From positions 483,330-547,329 of the forward strand of contig JAECRG010000001.1 of the NCBI GenBank assembly GCA_015999875.1: DNA of 64,000 nucleotides, read 5' to 3'. Both the position numbers and the translations under genes were made by a program. Positions 17,148 through 24,891 of this stretch are shown here, piece after piece; within the stretch, counting starts at the first letter, position 1; each line of letters starts with the position of its first letter. The DNA comes from Candidatus Saccharimonadota bacterium (GTDB lineage: Bacteria > Patescibacteriota > Saccharimonadia > Saccharimonadales > Saccharimonadaceae). The notes beneath the pieces are model-generated. The model did no database searches, was not told the origin of the DNA, and saw only the letters and a program-made list of their open reading frames with translations.

Positions 17148-17735
17148 CTAGTGCGATGCTAACACTTGCGCAACTTCATCACCCACCAGCTCCCTGTAGT
17201 CCTCGCCTTTCGCGATTCTATGGCGAAGCTCCGTAGAGCTCGTGTCCATAGGAGCGACCGCTAAACGCACCGCGTTACACCCCATGCCCGCCAACACGTA
17301 CCCCGGTCGGTCAACCACTAACATCGACAAGTTATCCCGCATCCATACGCCTCCATGCCACTCACTCATAGTAGTCACCGAGTCTGACCCAAATACCCAG
17401 CTGAAGTGACGTTCTGGATATTGCGCCGCAAACTCCTGCACCGTATCGTACGTTTCAGTCTTTACACCCCGTGTCAATTCGCTATCCTCAACCCTCACGT
17501 CAACCATCCCCCTGATGACATCCCGGGAAAGCGCTTCACATAGGGCGATCCGTCTCGCAATTGACACATCAATTTCTTTATCTGCTCTGCTAGCGCTTGG
17601 AAGTAACCATACATCACCGTGCATTTCGTCAGCATATTCTACACAAGCTTGCAGTATCTGCTCATGTGCGCGTGTTGGTGGGTTGAATGCACCGCCATAG
17701 ATAACAGTCTCTTTTTGCTCAAATGTATGTTTCAT
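17148..17735 (-). CDS. nadD: Nicotinate-nucleotide adenylyltransferase
   Basis: A 195-residue nucleotidyltransferase. The ATP-binding motif GGAFNPPTRAH lies near residue 14 and the second signature, SSTELRHRI, near the end. HFSWVFGSDS and MSEWHGG match NadD-type middle sections. It converts nicotinate mononucleotide to deamido-NAD, the step between PncB and NadE, both encoded nearby. AAGGAAA precedes the ATG. It is divergent from nadE, and a TAGTGT-type palindrome lies in the shared 95-bp gap. Confidence 0.82.
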   Translation of the reverse strand: MKHTFEQKETVIYGGAFNPPTRAHEQILQACVEYADEMHGDVWLLPSASRADKEIDVSIARRIALCEALSRDVIRGMVDVRVEDSELTRGVKTETYDTVQEFAAQYPERHFSWVFGSDSVTTMSEWHGGVWMRDNLSMLVVDRPGYVLAGMGCNAVRLAVAPMDTSSTELRHRIAKGEDYRELVGDEVAQVLASH

Positions 17736-17752
17736 ACTTACATTTCCTTACT

Positions 17753-17771
17753 TAGTGTTTGTTATACATTA
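17753..17771. promoter_or_regulatory. Candidate NrtR operator between nadD and nadE
   Basis: TAGTGT-N7-ACATTA, one mismatch from the perfect palindrome TAGTGT-N7-ACACTA found before nadR. A second palindrome, GTACACT-G-AGTGTAC, lies about 10 bp further towards nadE. The binding protein is inferred to be NrtR from gene context. Confidence 0.5.
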
Positions 17772-17830
17772 TCTTTGTAGTACACTGAGTGTACCACGTA
17801 AGTGTATGAATAACAATAAAGGAGATCCTT

Positions 17831-18700
17831 ATGCGCACAACTCAACAGGAAATTATTCGGAACCTTGGCGTTGAGCCTGTTATTGACCCAGCCCAAGAAA
17901 TCGAAAGACGTACTGAATTCCTCTCATCATATCTTGCGCAAGCAGGATTAAATGGATTTACACTTGGCATATCTGGAGGCCAAGACTCATTACTCGCTGG
18001 CCTACTTGCCCAGCGAGCCGTAGAGCGCCAAAGAGCAGCTGGAAATAAAGTTGCATTTCATGCAGTACTACTGCCCTATGGGGAGCAAATAGATCGCGAC
18101 GATGCGCTTCTCGCATGCGACACCATACAGCCCGATACGATACATGACCTCGACATCAGAGCAGGCGTAGACGGATTTAGTCAGTCATACAATACCGCGG
18201 AAAATAGTGAGATTGCAGATTTCGACAAAGGCAATGTCAAAGCACGAATGCGCATGATTGCACAATATGCAATCGCAGGCAAAGAACGATTACTAGTAGT
18301 AGGGACTGACCACGCAGCCGAGGCGGTGAGCGGTTTTTTCACTAAGTACGGAGATGGCGGCGCCGACATACTCCCCCTTTCAGGCCTCACCAAACGGCAA
18401 GGTAAAGCGCTTCTGCGTGAACTCGGTGCACCTGAGCGCTTTATCACCAAAGCCCCTTCTGCAGATTTGCTCGATACTACCCCGCAGCAAACAGACGAAA
18501 CTGAGCTCGACATAACTTACGAGACATTGGATGATTATCTGGAAGGTATTTCGATAGCAGACCCCGTAGCGGAAAAGATTGAACAGCGCTACTGGGGTAC
18601 CGAACACAAACGTCAGTTGCCTGTCTCATATTCAAACGTAGCGCGTAAATCATCTGACGACAACAAATTCAACGTTGACCCACAAAAGCGCCGATGTTGA
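17831..18700 (+). CDS. nadE: NAD+ synthase, ammonia-dependent
   Basis: A 289-residue single-domain NadE. The PP-loop [19 protein letters not shown] lies near residue 43, followed by [39 protein letters not shown] and [19 protein letters not shown]. All are hallmarks of ammonia-dependent enzymes, and there is no glutaminase domain. It amidates deamido-NAD to NAD+. AAAGGAGAT gives a strong ribosome-binding site. The 3' end of the gene contains the promoter of nrtR. Confidence 0.95.
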   Translation: MRTTQQEIIRNLGVEPVIDPAQEIERRTEFLSSYLAQAGLNGFTLGISGGQDSLLAGLLAQRAVERQRAAGNKVAFHAVLLPYGEQIDRDDALLACDTIQPDTIHDLDIRAGVDGFSQSYNTAENSEIADFDKGNVKARMRMIAQYAIAGKERLLVVGTDHAAEAVSGFFTKYGDGGADILPLSGLTKRQGKALLRELGAPERFITKAPSADLLDTTPQQTDETELDITYETLDDYLEGISIADPVAEKIEQRYWGTEHKRQLPVSYSNVARKSSDDNKFNVDPQKRRC

Positions 18701-18725
18701 GTTACGCGTGCAAGAAACGTATACT
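18697..18725 (+). promoter_or_regulatory. Leaderless promoter of nrtR inside the end of nadE
   Basis: TTGAGT (18697-18702), 17 bp, TATACT (18720-18725), then 6 nt to the ATG at 18732. The -35 overlaps the nadE stop codon. Confidence 0.7.
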
Positions 18726-18731
18726 TATAGT

Positions 18732-19409
18732 ATGAAGTACACATCTCCCTACGAAGCCCCTACTTTGACCGTAGATGCAGTTATATTTCAGTTGCTCGAT
18801 GGCACACTATCTGTCGCGCTAACCAAAAGGCTTCACGAGCCCTTTAAAGGAGAGTGGGCGCTACCAGGTGGCTATAACGCCAAAGGTGAAACTACACGAG
18901 AAGCGCTCGAGCGCATAGTGCAAGAAAAAGCAGGCATAGCTCTCTCTAAAGACTTGAGCTACGTAGAGCAGCTCTATACGTTTGATACTATCGCGCGTGA
19001 CCCCAGGGGTCACGCTGTGTCTGTCACATATATGGGATGTGGCCGCGATGTTACACCGCATAAGAGCATGTCTCATGTGGTGTTTCATCCACTCACTGAT
19101 TTACCGAAACTTGCGTATGATCACGGCGAAATCATACGCTATGCGCACGAACGCCTACAGGCGAAACTTGCTTACACCAATGCCATCTATGGTTTCCTAC
19201 CTCCTAAATTTACCCTTAGCGAGCTTCAGTCCGCATACGAAGCCATACTAGGAAGATCGCTAGACAAGAGGAACTTTCGCAAAAAATTCTTGTCCCTAAA
19301 CCTCATACACGAAACTGATGAGATGAAACGCGAAGGCGCACATCGCCCCGCCAAACTCTATAAATTCAACTCCACAAAACTCGAAGCGCTCTCTCGTAGC
19401 TTCGACTAA
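18732..19409 (+). CDS. nrtR: NrtR-type NUDIX transcriptional regulator of NAD metabolism
   Basis: A 225-residue protein. An N-terminal NUDIX-like domain binds an ADP-ribose-type effector: PFKGEWALPGGYNAKGE is kept, but the rest of the Nudix box (REALERIVQEKAGI) departs from REXXEE, as in regulators that sense rather than cleave. The C-terminal ~75 residues form the winged-helix domain of NrtR proteins (FTLSELQSAYEAILGRSLDK, then RNFRKKFLSLNLI). NrtR represses NAD genes and releases DNA on binding ADP-ribose. Its setting amid nadE, pnuC, nadR, pncA and pncB supports this strongly. Confidence 0.88.
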   Translation: MKYTSPYEAPTLTVDAVIFQLLDGTLSVALTKRLHEPFKGEWALPGGYNAKGETTREALERIVQEKAGIALSKDLSYVEQLYTFDTIARDPRGHAVSVTYMGCGRDVTPHKSMSHVVFHPLTDLPKLAYDHGEIIRYAHERLQAKLAYTNAIYGFLPPKFTLSELQSAYEAILGRSLDKRNFRKKFLSLNLIHETDEMKREGAHRPAKLYKFNSTKLEALSRSFD

Positions 19410-19446
19410 TACAAAGACTGCACCATACGGTGCAGTCTTTGTATTA
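19407..19446. terminator. Bidirectional terminator between nrtR and pnuC
   Basis: A perfect inverted repeat with 18-bp arms (19407-19424, 19429-19446) and loop ATAC. It starts within the nrtR stop codon. A-rich and T-rich outer ends allow it to end the convergent nrtR and nadR-pnuC transcripts. Confidence 0.9.
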
Positions 19447-19455
19447 CATTGATTC

Positions 19456-20181
19456 TTAGTTAGCGAATTGTGCCTTACGCCATTTCCACCAACCATACAC
19501 TGCGTTAAGCAGGTAGAGCACCCACATAGCCAACACCGCCCACCCTTGGCCTTGGTGTTCGATAACCATGATGACCCACATAACAATCGCAACAGAATTC
19601 ACGAGAATCCACACCATCCACTGCTCGGCATAGCGTAGCAACATAAGTGTTGTAGCAAGTACTGACAATACCGCCGTAGCCGAGTCAAGGCCTGGCGAAG
19701 TTCCTTTAAGTAATCCTACTAGCACAGCGTAGCAACTGATTGCCGCTACAGTAAGTATGGTAACCACAACCCTCTGGTGAGCTGTCAACAGTCGCTTTTC
19801 TACGTCTACTATTTCTTCGCGCTCGTCACGGCTAGATGCCCTGAGCCAAATAACATAGCCTATAAACTGCATCGGAAAAAACAACGCAGTATAGAGAATT
19901 GCCTCTCCAAACAATTGGTAGGCATAGGCAATCCATGCATAAGTACCTGTCGCAACAACGCCCCAAACATAACTTGAAAGCTTTGCCTTTGCAACCAGAA
20001 TCGCCCCGATCACGCCCGTGAGTGCACTCACAACTTCAATCCAGCTACTACCCATCACATACGATATCAATAGAATTGCGAAGCTCGCACTAAAAAGCCA
20101 TAAATATTCGAGCTTTTTCCACCCATAAAAGTCAGTCCATTGTGTCGCAAAAAGTGTCTTTGCGGTTATTGTTGATTTCAT
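19456..20181 (-). CDS. pnuC: PnuC-family nicotinamide riboside transporter
   Basis: A 241-residue protein with about seven membrane segments. ALTGVIGAILVAKAKLSSYVWG and the later WMVWILVNSVAIVMWVI stretch fit the two repeated halves of PnuC. PnuC proteins are SWEET-like facilitators that let nicotinamide riboside enter, where phosphorylation by NadR traps it. The ATG overlaps the stop of the nadR-like gene (ATGA), so importer and kinase are translated together. Confidence 0.85.
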   Translation of the reverse strand: MKSTITAKTLFATQWTDFYGWKKLEYLWLFSASFAILLISYVMGSSWIEVVSALTGVIGAILVAKAKLSSYVWGVVATGTYAWIAYAYQLFGEAILYTALFFPMQFIGYVIWLRASSRDEREEIVDVEKRLLTAHQRVVVTILTVAAISCYAVLVGLLKGTSPGLDSATAVLSVLATTLMLLRYAEQWMVWILVNSVAIVMWVIMVIEHQGQGWAVLAMWVLYLLNAVYGWWKWRKAQFAN

Positions 20182-21224
20182 GATGTCACTCCTAACAAAT
20201 TATTTATTGCGGTAATCGCCTTCAGAAGTCGTTGCTCATATGTGCCGTTGATATGCACGATATGTTCTACTTTTCGCTCATCACATAGCTTGCGTAACAT
20301 CGCGTCAGTCTCTGTCCTGCGCCCTGGATCACCATTTCTCCGAAGATTATCTCCCACCCAGCTCACGTCTATGTCTGTATAGAGTACGAGGTCATACTTT
20401 TCTGCGCGACTCATCAGCGCGAGCAGATTGCTCTTTTTTCCCATACACAGCGCAGAAAATTCGGTAATCAAATTATTTGTATCCGAAATAAGCAACTTGT
20501 TGGCAAGCTTTTTCTTTTGGCGCTCTGCTTCTTTGTGAGCAAAAGCTACATCCACATAATCTTGTGCGGCCATGTATTCTTCGTGACTATAGAACTCAGC
20601 TTCGCAAATCACGCGGCCGACCTCAGGTACGTACAATGTAGAGAAATGATCGGCAAGCTGCTTTGCAAGTGTAGATTTGCCGGTACTTTCGCAACCTATT
20701 ATTGCAACTGATTTGACAAAGTCTTTTCGGGCGGACTGCGCAAGGTACTGCCAGTTGTGATATAGCGAGGAGCGTACTTCTGTAGCAGATATTTTCACGA
20801 GCTGACGCTCGGGATCTATCACCTCATGTTTGGTCTCAGGGAAAAATTGCCGAAAATATGAATCGTACGACGGTTCAGATGAAAACGTGTGCGTTAACAT
20901 CACTTCTCCAAATTCTTCACTTAGGGATTTGCGCACAAGCTTAGTAAACTCCGCCGCGCCCTCTGGATACTCTTTGATAAGTGTTTCATCAACTATACCT
21001 ATATGCACATTTGAGTACTTTTCAAATGTCTCAAGCAGCCATATATGGCGATTCTTTAGCGAAAGCTTGCTCTGTAGATCAGTCGGCAACTCAGCTAAAA
21101 ACTTTTCATCGTAACATACCATGACATGCAATTCATCGACTCGCGCGGCAGCGCGATGTATGAAAGTTACGTGGCCTCGTGTCAATGGAGCAAACTTGCC
21201 GACTATCAATCCACGCGTAGTCAT
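20178..21224 (-). CDS. nadR: NadR-like NMN adenylyltransferase/ribosylnicotinamide kinase
   Basis: A 348-residue two-domain protein read from the ATG at 21224, which has AAAGGAG before it. Domain 1 (about 1-165) is a nucleotidyltransferase with GKFAPLTRGH and SATEVRSSL. Domain 2 is a P-loop kinase with IIGCESTGKSTLAKQLA at about 175-191. Together they convert nicotinamide riboside to NMN and then NAD. The DNA-binding domain of enterobacterial NadR is absent, so regulation is left to NrtR. A perfect TAGTGT-N7-ACACTA operator covers the -10 of its promoter. Confidence 0.93.
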   Translation of the reverse strand: MTTRGLIVGKFAPLTRGHVTFIHRAAARVDELHVMVCYDEKFLAELPTDLQSKLSLKNRHIWLLETFEKYSNVHIGIVDETLIKEYPEGAAEFTKLVRKSLSEEFGEVMLTHTFSSEPSYDSYFRQFFPETKHEVIDPERQLVKISATEVRSSLYHNWQYLAQSARKDFVKSVAIIGCESTGKSTLAKQLADHFSTLYVPEVGRVICEAEFYSHEEYMAAQDYVDVAFAHKEAERQKKKLANKLLISDTNNLITEFSALCMGKKSNLLALMSRAEKYDLVLYTDIDVSWVGDNLRRNGDPGRRTETDAMLRKLCDERKVEHIVHINGTYEQRLLKAITAINNLLGVTS

Positions 21225-21266
21225 ATGTCGTTCTCCTTTCTGGGTAGTGAAAGCTATATGCTTTCT

Positions 21267-21285
21267 TAGTGTAATTTTAACACTA
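21267..21285 (-). promoter_or_regulatory. Candidate NrtR operator over the nadR-pnuC promoter
   Basis: TAGTGT-N7-ACACTA, a perfect palindrome. On the minus strand a promoter TCGACA, 17 bp, TAAAAT can be read here, and its -10 lies wholly inside the palindrome. That is the geometry of a repressor site. Confidence 0.6.
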
Positions 21286-21443
21286 TCTATATATACTGTC
21301 GATAGTTTATGTGAAAAATACACTCATATAACTTTTGAAGACAGCCGGAAGGCTCGCTACAGTCGTGTCCTCCTTGTTGCAGTGGCATGTCACACCTGCT
21401 CGCACACGTGTTAGTGCAAGAATATACTAATAATTAATGTGAA

Positions 21444-21462
21444 TAGTGTTGACTCGACACGA
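21444..21462 (+). promoter_or_regulatory. Candidate NrtR operator, distal site of the pncA operon
   Basis: TAGTGT-N7-ACACGA, one mismatch from the palindrome. A TTGACT sequence lies inside it. It is 45 bp upstream of the second site, so two dimers could bind together. Confidence 0.45.
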
Positions 21463-21488
21463 ATACTAACTTACAGTGGTATTATAGT

Positions 21489-21507
21489 TAGTGTTATATA
21501 TACACCA
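21489..21507 (+). promoter_or_regulatory. Candidate NrtR operator, proximal site of the pncA operon
   Basis: TAGTGT-N7-ACACCA, one mismatch from the palindrome, located 16 bp before the pncA ATG. It overlaps the most likely -10 region (TTATAT/TATATA, 17-18 bp from TTACAG). Confidence 0.5.
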
Positions 21508-21523
21508 CTCAAAAGGAGACCCC

Positions 21524-22180
21524 ATGATCACCCAAGATAAATTCACAAAACCAGATAGAATAGTTACGATCGCAGTAGATATGCAGAAAGATTTCTGCCC
21601 AGGTGGTGCGCTCGGAGTCACAGATGGCGACGCCGTCATCCCCCCTCTAAACAATGTACTGCACTACACCCGACAAGAAAATGGACTAGTACTTGCAACT
21701 CGTGATTGGCATCCAGAAGTAACGCCACATTTCGAGCCATATGGCGGCGTATGGAAAACACACTGTGTACAAAACACCGAAGGCGCAGAGTTTCATCCAG
21801 ATCTCGATATTGACGAAGCGACTGTCATCATAAACAAAGGTATGGGCCAGACAGACGGATATTCAGGATATGAAGGTGCCTCAGCAAATGGCAAAACAAT
21901 TGCAGAAATAGTAACTCCTACGAACAGGTATGAGCGTGTTGCGATCGCTATAGGCGGCTTAGCCACAGACTACTGTGACCTCAATACTATACTTGACGCC
22001 GCTAAGCATGCACGCGAAATACAGAAAGCAATGCAGGGCGTGATTGACATCTATGCACTAACCGACGCCATGCGTGCAGTCAACATACACCCCGGAGACG
22101 AGTCGGCCGCACTCGAGCAGATGCGCGACGCTGGTGCCCACCTTGTCACGACAGCACAGTTCATGGAGGCTACGAGATGA
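21524..22180 (+). CDS. pncA: Nicotinamidase
   Basis: A 218-residue isochorismatase-fold hydrolase read from the ATG at 21524 with AAAGGAG before it. The catalytic Asp lies in AVDMQKDFCPGGALGV. RDWHPEVTPHF gives the metal-binding segment, and GGLATDYCDLNTILDA holds the nucleophilic Cys. It deamidates nicotinamide to nicotinate. It is the first gene of pncA-pncB-kinase-NUDIX, with overlapping starts and stops throughout. Confidence 0.93.
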   Translation: MITQDKFTKPDRIVTIAVDMQKDFCPGGALGVTDGDAVIPPLNNVLHYTRQENGLVLATRDWHPEVTPHFEPYGGVWKTHCVQNTEGAEFHPDLDIDEATVIINKGMGQTDGYSGYEGASANGKTIAEIVTPTNRYERVAIAIGGLATDYCDLNTILDAAKHAREIQKAMQGVIDIYALTDAMRAVNIHPGDESAALEQMRDAGAHLVTTAQFMEATR

Positions 22181-23427
22181 AGGACTTTACCCCATACACA
22201 CAGAAAGCACCCCTATCGGCCTCAATCGACTACTACAAGTTTACAATGGGAAGTGTTATCTACGAATACCACCCAGACGCCGAGATAACCTTTACTCTAA
22301 AAAACCGAAACCACACACAACCACTTGGCGAGTATGTGTCACCAGAGGAGCTACAGACACGAATTGACAATATTCGCGAGCGTGGCTTTAATGCCGAAGA
22401 AGTCGCCTACCTCGCTGGCCTCAAAGCTCAAGATGGAGAAGCACGATTTACACCAGAGTATTTAGACCATCTTGTCGAGATGGAGTTACCTGCAGTCAAT
22501 ATCGCAATAGACCCTGAGACACAAGATCTAGCGGTCGACACCTCTGGACCTTGGACAGATGTAAGCGTATGGGAAACAGTCATCATGAGTGAAGTAAATG
22601 AGCTATATTACAAAAACCTGATGGAGCATCATGGCCTTTCATTAGAGGACCTCTACATCGAAGGTGACCGTCGACTTGATGAGAAGATAGATACACTTCG
22701 TAGCAATCCGGGTATTAAATTTGCTGACTTCGGCACTAGGCGACGCTTTAGCCTGGCCTGGCATGAACATGTAGTAGAAAAGCTGACCCATACGCTTCCC
22801 GGGCAATTCACCGGCACGAGCAATCCTTACTTTGCTCACAAATACAGCCTTACTCCTGTCGGTACATTTGCTCACGAGATGCCGATGGTATATGCCGCAC
22901 TCGAAGACGCCGATGGCAACAATCCGATGAACGGTCACGCGAAAATGCTTCATGACTGGCAGGCGCATTATGACGGCGATCTGTCGGTTGCGCTGACTGA
23001 CACGTTTGGTTCAGACTTCTTTTTCGCAAACTTCAGCGCAGAGCAAGCCAGCACATGGAATGGCCTGCGACATGATTCAGGCGACCCCATAGAGTTCGGT
23101 GAAAAAGCCATCAAGTTTTACGAGTCTCACGACATCGACCCTACGACAAAAACAATCGTGTTTAGCGATGGCCTGGATGCAAATAAGATCGTAGAACTAT
23201 ATCAGCACTTCGAGGGTCGTGTGTCACTGCTTTTTGGCTGGGGCACATCCCTCATGAATGATCTTGGCCTATCCGCCAACAACTTCGTGATGAAAGCCAC
23301 CCGCGTCAACAATCAGCCGACTGTCAAACTAAGTGATGAGCCCGGCAAACACACCGGAGATGCTGCGGACATAGACCGCTACCTGGACCTTGCCGCTGCT
23401 ACCGAGGGTGTATATGCGACAGCTTGA
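22177..23427 (+). CDS. pncB: Nicotinate phosphoribosyltransferase
   Basis: A 416-residue protein. Family blocks include SIDYYKFTMGSVIYEYHPD, FADFGTRRRFS, QFTGTSNPYFAHKY, ALTDTFGSDFFF, RHDSGDPIEFGEKAIKFYE and the Mg/phosphate-binding VFSDGLDANKI and FGWGTSLMND. It makes nicotinate mononucleotide from nicotinate and PRPP with ATP hydrolysis. Its ATG overlaps the pncA stop by 4 nt, so the two salvage steps are coupled. Confidence 0.95.
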   Translation: MKDFTPYTQKAPLSASIDYYKFTMGSVIYEYHPDAEITFTLKNRNHTQPLGEYVSPEELQTRIDNIRERGFNAEEVAYLAGLKAQDGEARFTPEYLDHLVEMELPAVNIAIDPETQDLAVDTSGPWTDVSVWETVIMSEVNELYYKNLMEHHGLSLEDLYIEGDRRLDEKIDTLRSNPGIKFADFGTRRRFSLAWHEHVVEKLTHTLPGQFTGTSNPYFAHKYSLTPVGTFAHEMPMVYAALEDADGNNPMNGHAKMLHDWQAHYDGDLSVALTDTFGSDFFFANFSAEQASTWNGLRHDSGDPIEFGEKAIKFYESHDIDPTTKTIVFSDGLDANKIVELYQHFEGRVSLLFGWGTSLMNDLGLSANNFVMKATRVNNQPTVKLSDEPGKHTGDAADIDRYLDLAAATEGVYATA

Positions 23428-24340
23428 AAAAACACCGACACTAGAGCAGATACCTCGAATCAGAAAAGTTAACGGCGGCCATATGAGCTACGAGCGACTG
23501 CTCATCGACTCACCAGAACATGGCACGCAATTCGTCAAACTCCATGATCCGACCATGTTTACCGATCACATTCGCGAGCGGCATTCGCGTGAATATCTCG
23601 TAAAAGAGCATGCGATGATGCAACATCTGCGTGATCGAGATTTCATACATGTGCCGTCCCACTCGCGCATGATCGGTGACTATGGACTTGTGATGGAAGG
23701 TCTGCCTACAGACGAGTCGTGGCATTGGAAAGCGCCCGATTTGGAGCTGAGCTCATATATCGATACAGTGCTCGGCGCGCTAGAAGAGCTTGAAGAGGCA
23801 CAACCACCTAATGATTTCTTAGATTCACACATGCCTGCTCACATTGCACTTCTCGAAGAAGGCTGGAGAAATCTTGGCGATACGTCACTAGAGCATGTGG
23901 CTGTCAAACTTGGGAGTATTCTTCCTAGTCTTAGTCCAAATTTTCAACAAGATGCTGTTCGACTTATTGATAGTCTTCCGTCACTAATCAACCGTGACGT
24001 AGTAGCTGTGCCAAAGAAATTCGCACATCACGACCTGCGCCAAGCAAACCTAGCATGGCATCCTCAACATGGCGTGCGTTTTGTGGACTGGAGCTGGGCT
24101 GGACTGGGTCTTGAAAAAGCGGACCGCACCTCTTTGTTAATCGATCTTCACAAAAGTGGACATAGAGTAATTGACTATATAGAAGAACACTTCAATACTG
24201 ACCATGCTCATCTATTACTTGGTTTTTTACTCGCGAGATCGATCGCGCCAGGACGCAACGAAGATAGCGCCGTACGGTTTCATCAAGCAGTATCCGCCAT
24301 CAGCACGTATTCGCTAATGACACAGGCCGAGACAGCATGA
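23414..24340 (+). CDS. APH/choline-kinase-like small-molecule kinase in the NAD operon
   Basis: A 308-residue protein read from the ATG at 23414 inside the end of pncB, with GAGGGTG before it. The kinase catalytic loop reads AHHDLRQANLAWHP and the metal-binding segment VRFVDWSWAGLGLEKAD. These correspond to HxDxxxxN and D-x-D of aminoglycoside phosphotransferase-like kinases. An N-lobe lysine may lie in FVKLHD. The substrate is unknown. Translational coupling to pncB suggests a vitamin B3-related or ribose-containing molecule. Aminoglycoside resistance is unlikely from context. Confidence 0.75.
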   Translation: MRQLEKTPTLEQIPRIRKVNGGHMSYERLLIDSPEHGTQFVKLHDPTMFTDHIRERHSREYLVKEHAMMQHLRDRDFIHVPSHSRMIGDYGLVMEGLPTDESWHWKAPDLELSSYIDTVLGALEELEEAQPPNDFLDSHMPAHIALLEEGWRNLGDTSLEHVAVKLGSILPSLSPNFQQDAVRLIDSLPSLINRDVVAVPKKFAHHDLRQANLAWHPQHGVRFVDWSWAGLGLEKADRTSLLIDLHKSGHRVIDYIEEHFNTDHAHLLLGFLLARSIAPGRNEDSAVRFHQAVSAISTYSLMTQAETA

Positions 24341-24840
24341 AAGAATCACCAATCCTCCACCCCTGGCGTGATGATCCAGCGCATACAAACTCATTTAGAG
24401 ACATTGGTGGCACTGGAGGACTTTGGCGCTACGGACCAAACTTCACGGCAGATTGCGCAATTCTCACCAAGGACTTGGGATGTATCGCACTCGTCACACG
24501 CCGCGACAATGGCCTACTCGCACTGCCCGGAGGATTTGTAGACAAAGGAGAACTAGCTATCGATACAGCAATCCGTGAAGCAAACGAAGAGACCGGAATA
24601 ACACTGACCAAAGAGGCTGCCGAGGAACTCTATTCGGGGCCAGTTGCAGATTATCGAGCCACCCTTCGGGCGTGGCCTCACACTACATTGTTTCGGTTTT
24701 TGACAGCTCATACCCTTCAGCTAAACCCTAATGATGACGCCATATACGCAGATTGGTATGAAGTTGAAACTCTTACCCCTGATAAACTTCATGGATCTCA
24801 CTTCACTCTTATCCAGAAAGCAATACTCCCGTTGCGATGA
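24337..24840 (+). CDS. NUDIX hydrolase of the NAD operon
   Basis: A 167-residue NUDIX protein with a complete Nudix box, GFVDKGELAIDTAIREANEETGI (about residues 66-88), so it should be a working hydrolase, unlike NrtR. ADP-ribose pyrophosphatase is the natural guess, since ADP-ribose is the usual NrtR effector and its removal would restore repression. The family alone does not fix the substrate. It overlaps the kinase gene by 4 nt and ends the operon. Confidence 0.85.
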   Translation: MKESPILHPWRDDPAHTNSFRDIGGTGGLWRYGPNFTADCAILTKDLGCIALVTRRDNGLLALPGGFVDKGELAIDTAIREANEETGITLTKEAAEELYSGPVADYRATLRAWPHTTLFRFLTAHTLQLNPNDDAIYADWYEVETLTPDKLHGSHFTLIQKAILPLR

Positions 24841-24847
24841 AAATAAA

Positions 24848-24876
24848 TAGAACCCTCCAATCGAGAGGGTTCTATT
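24848..24876. terminator. Bidirectional terminator between the NAD operon and dnaK
   Basis: Arms ATAGAACCCTC (24848-24858) and GAGGGTTCTAT (24866-24876) are fully complementary with a 7-nt loop. It separates the convergent NUDIX and dnaK genes. Confidence 0.85.
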
Positions 24877-24891
24877 GTGTTATCGTGTCTT

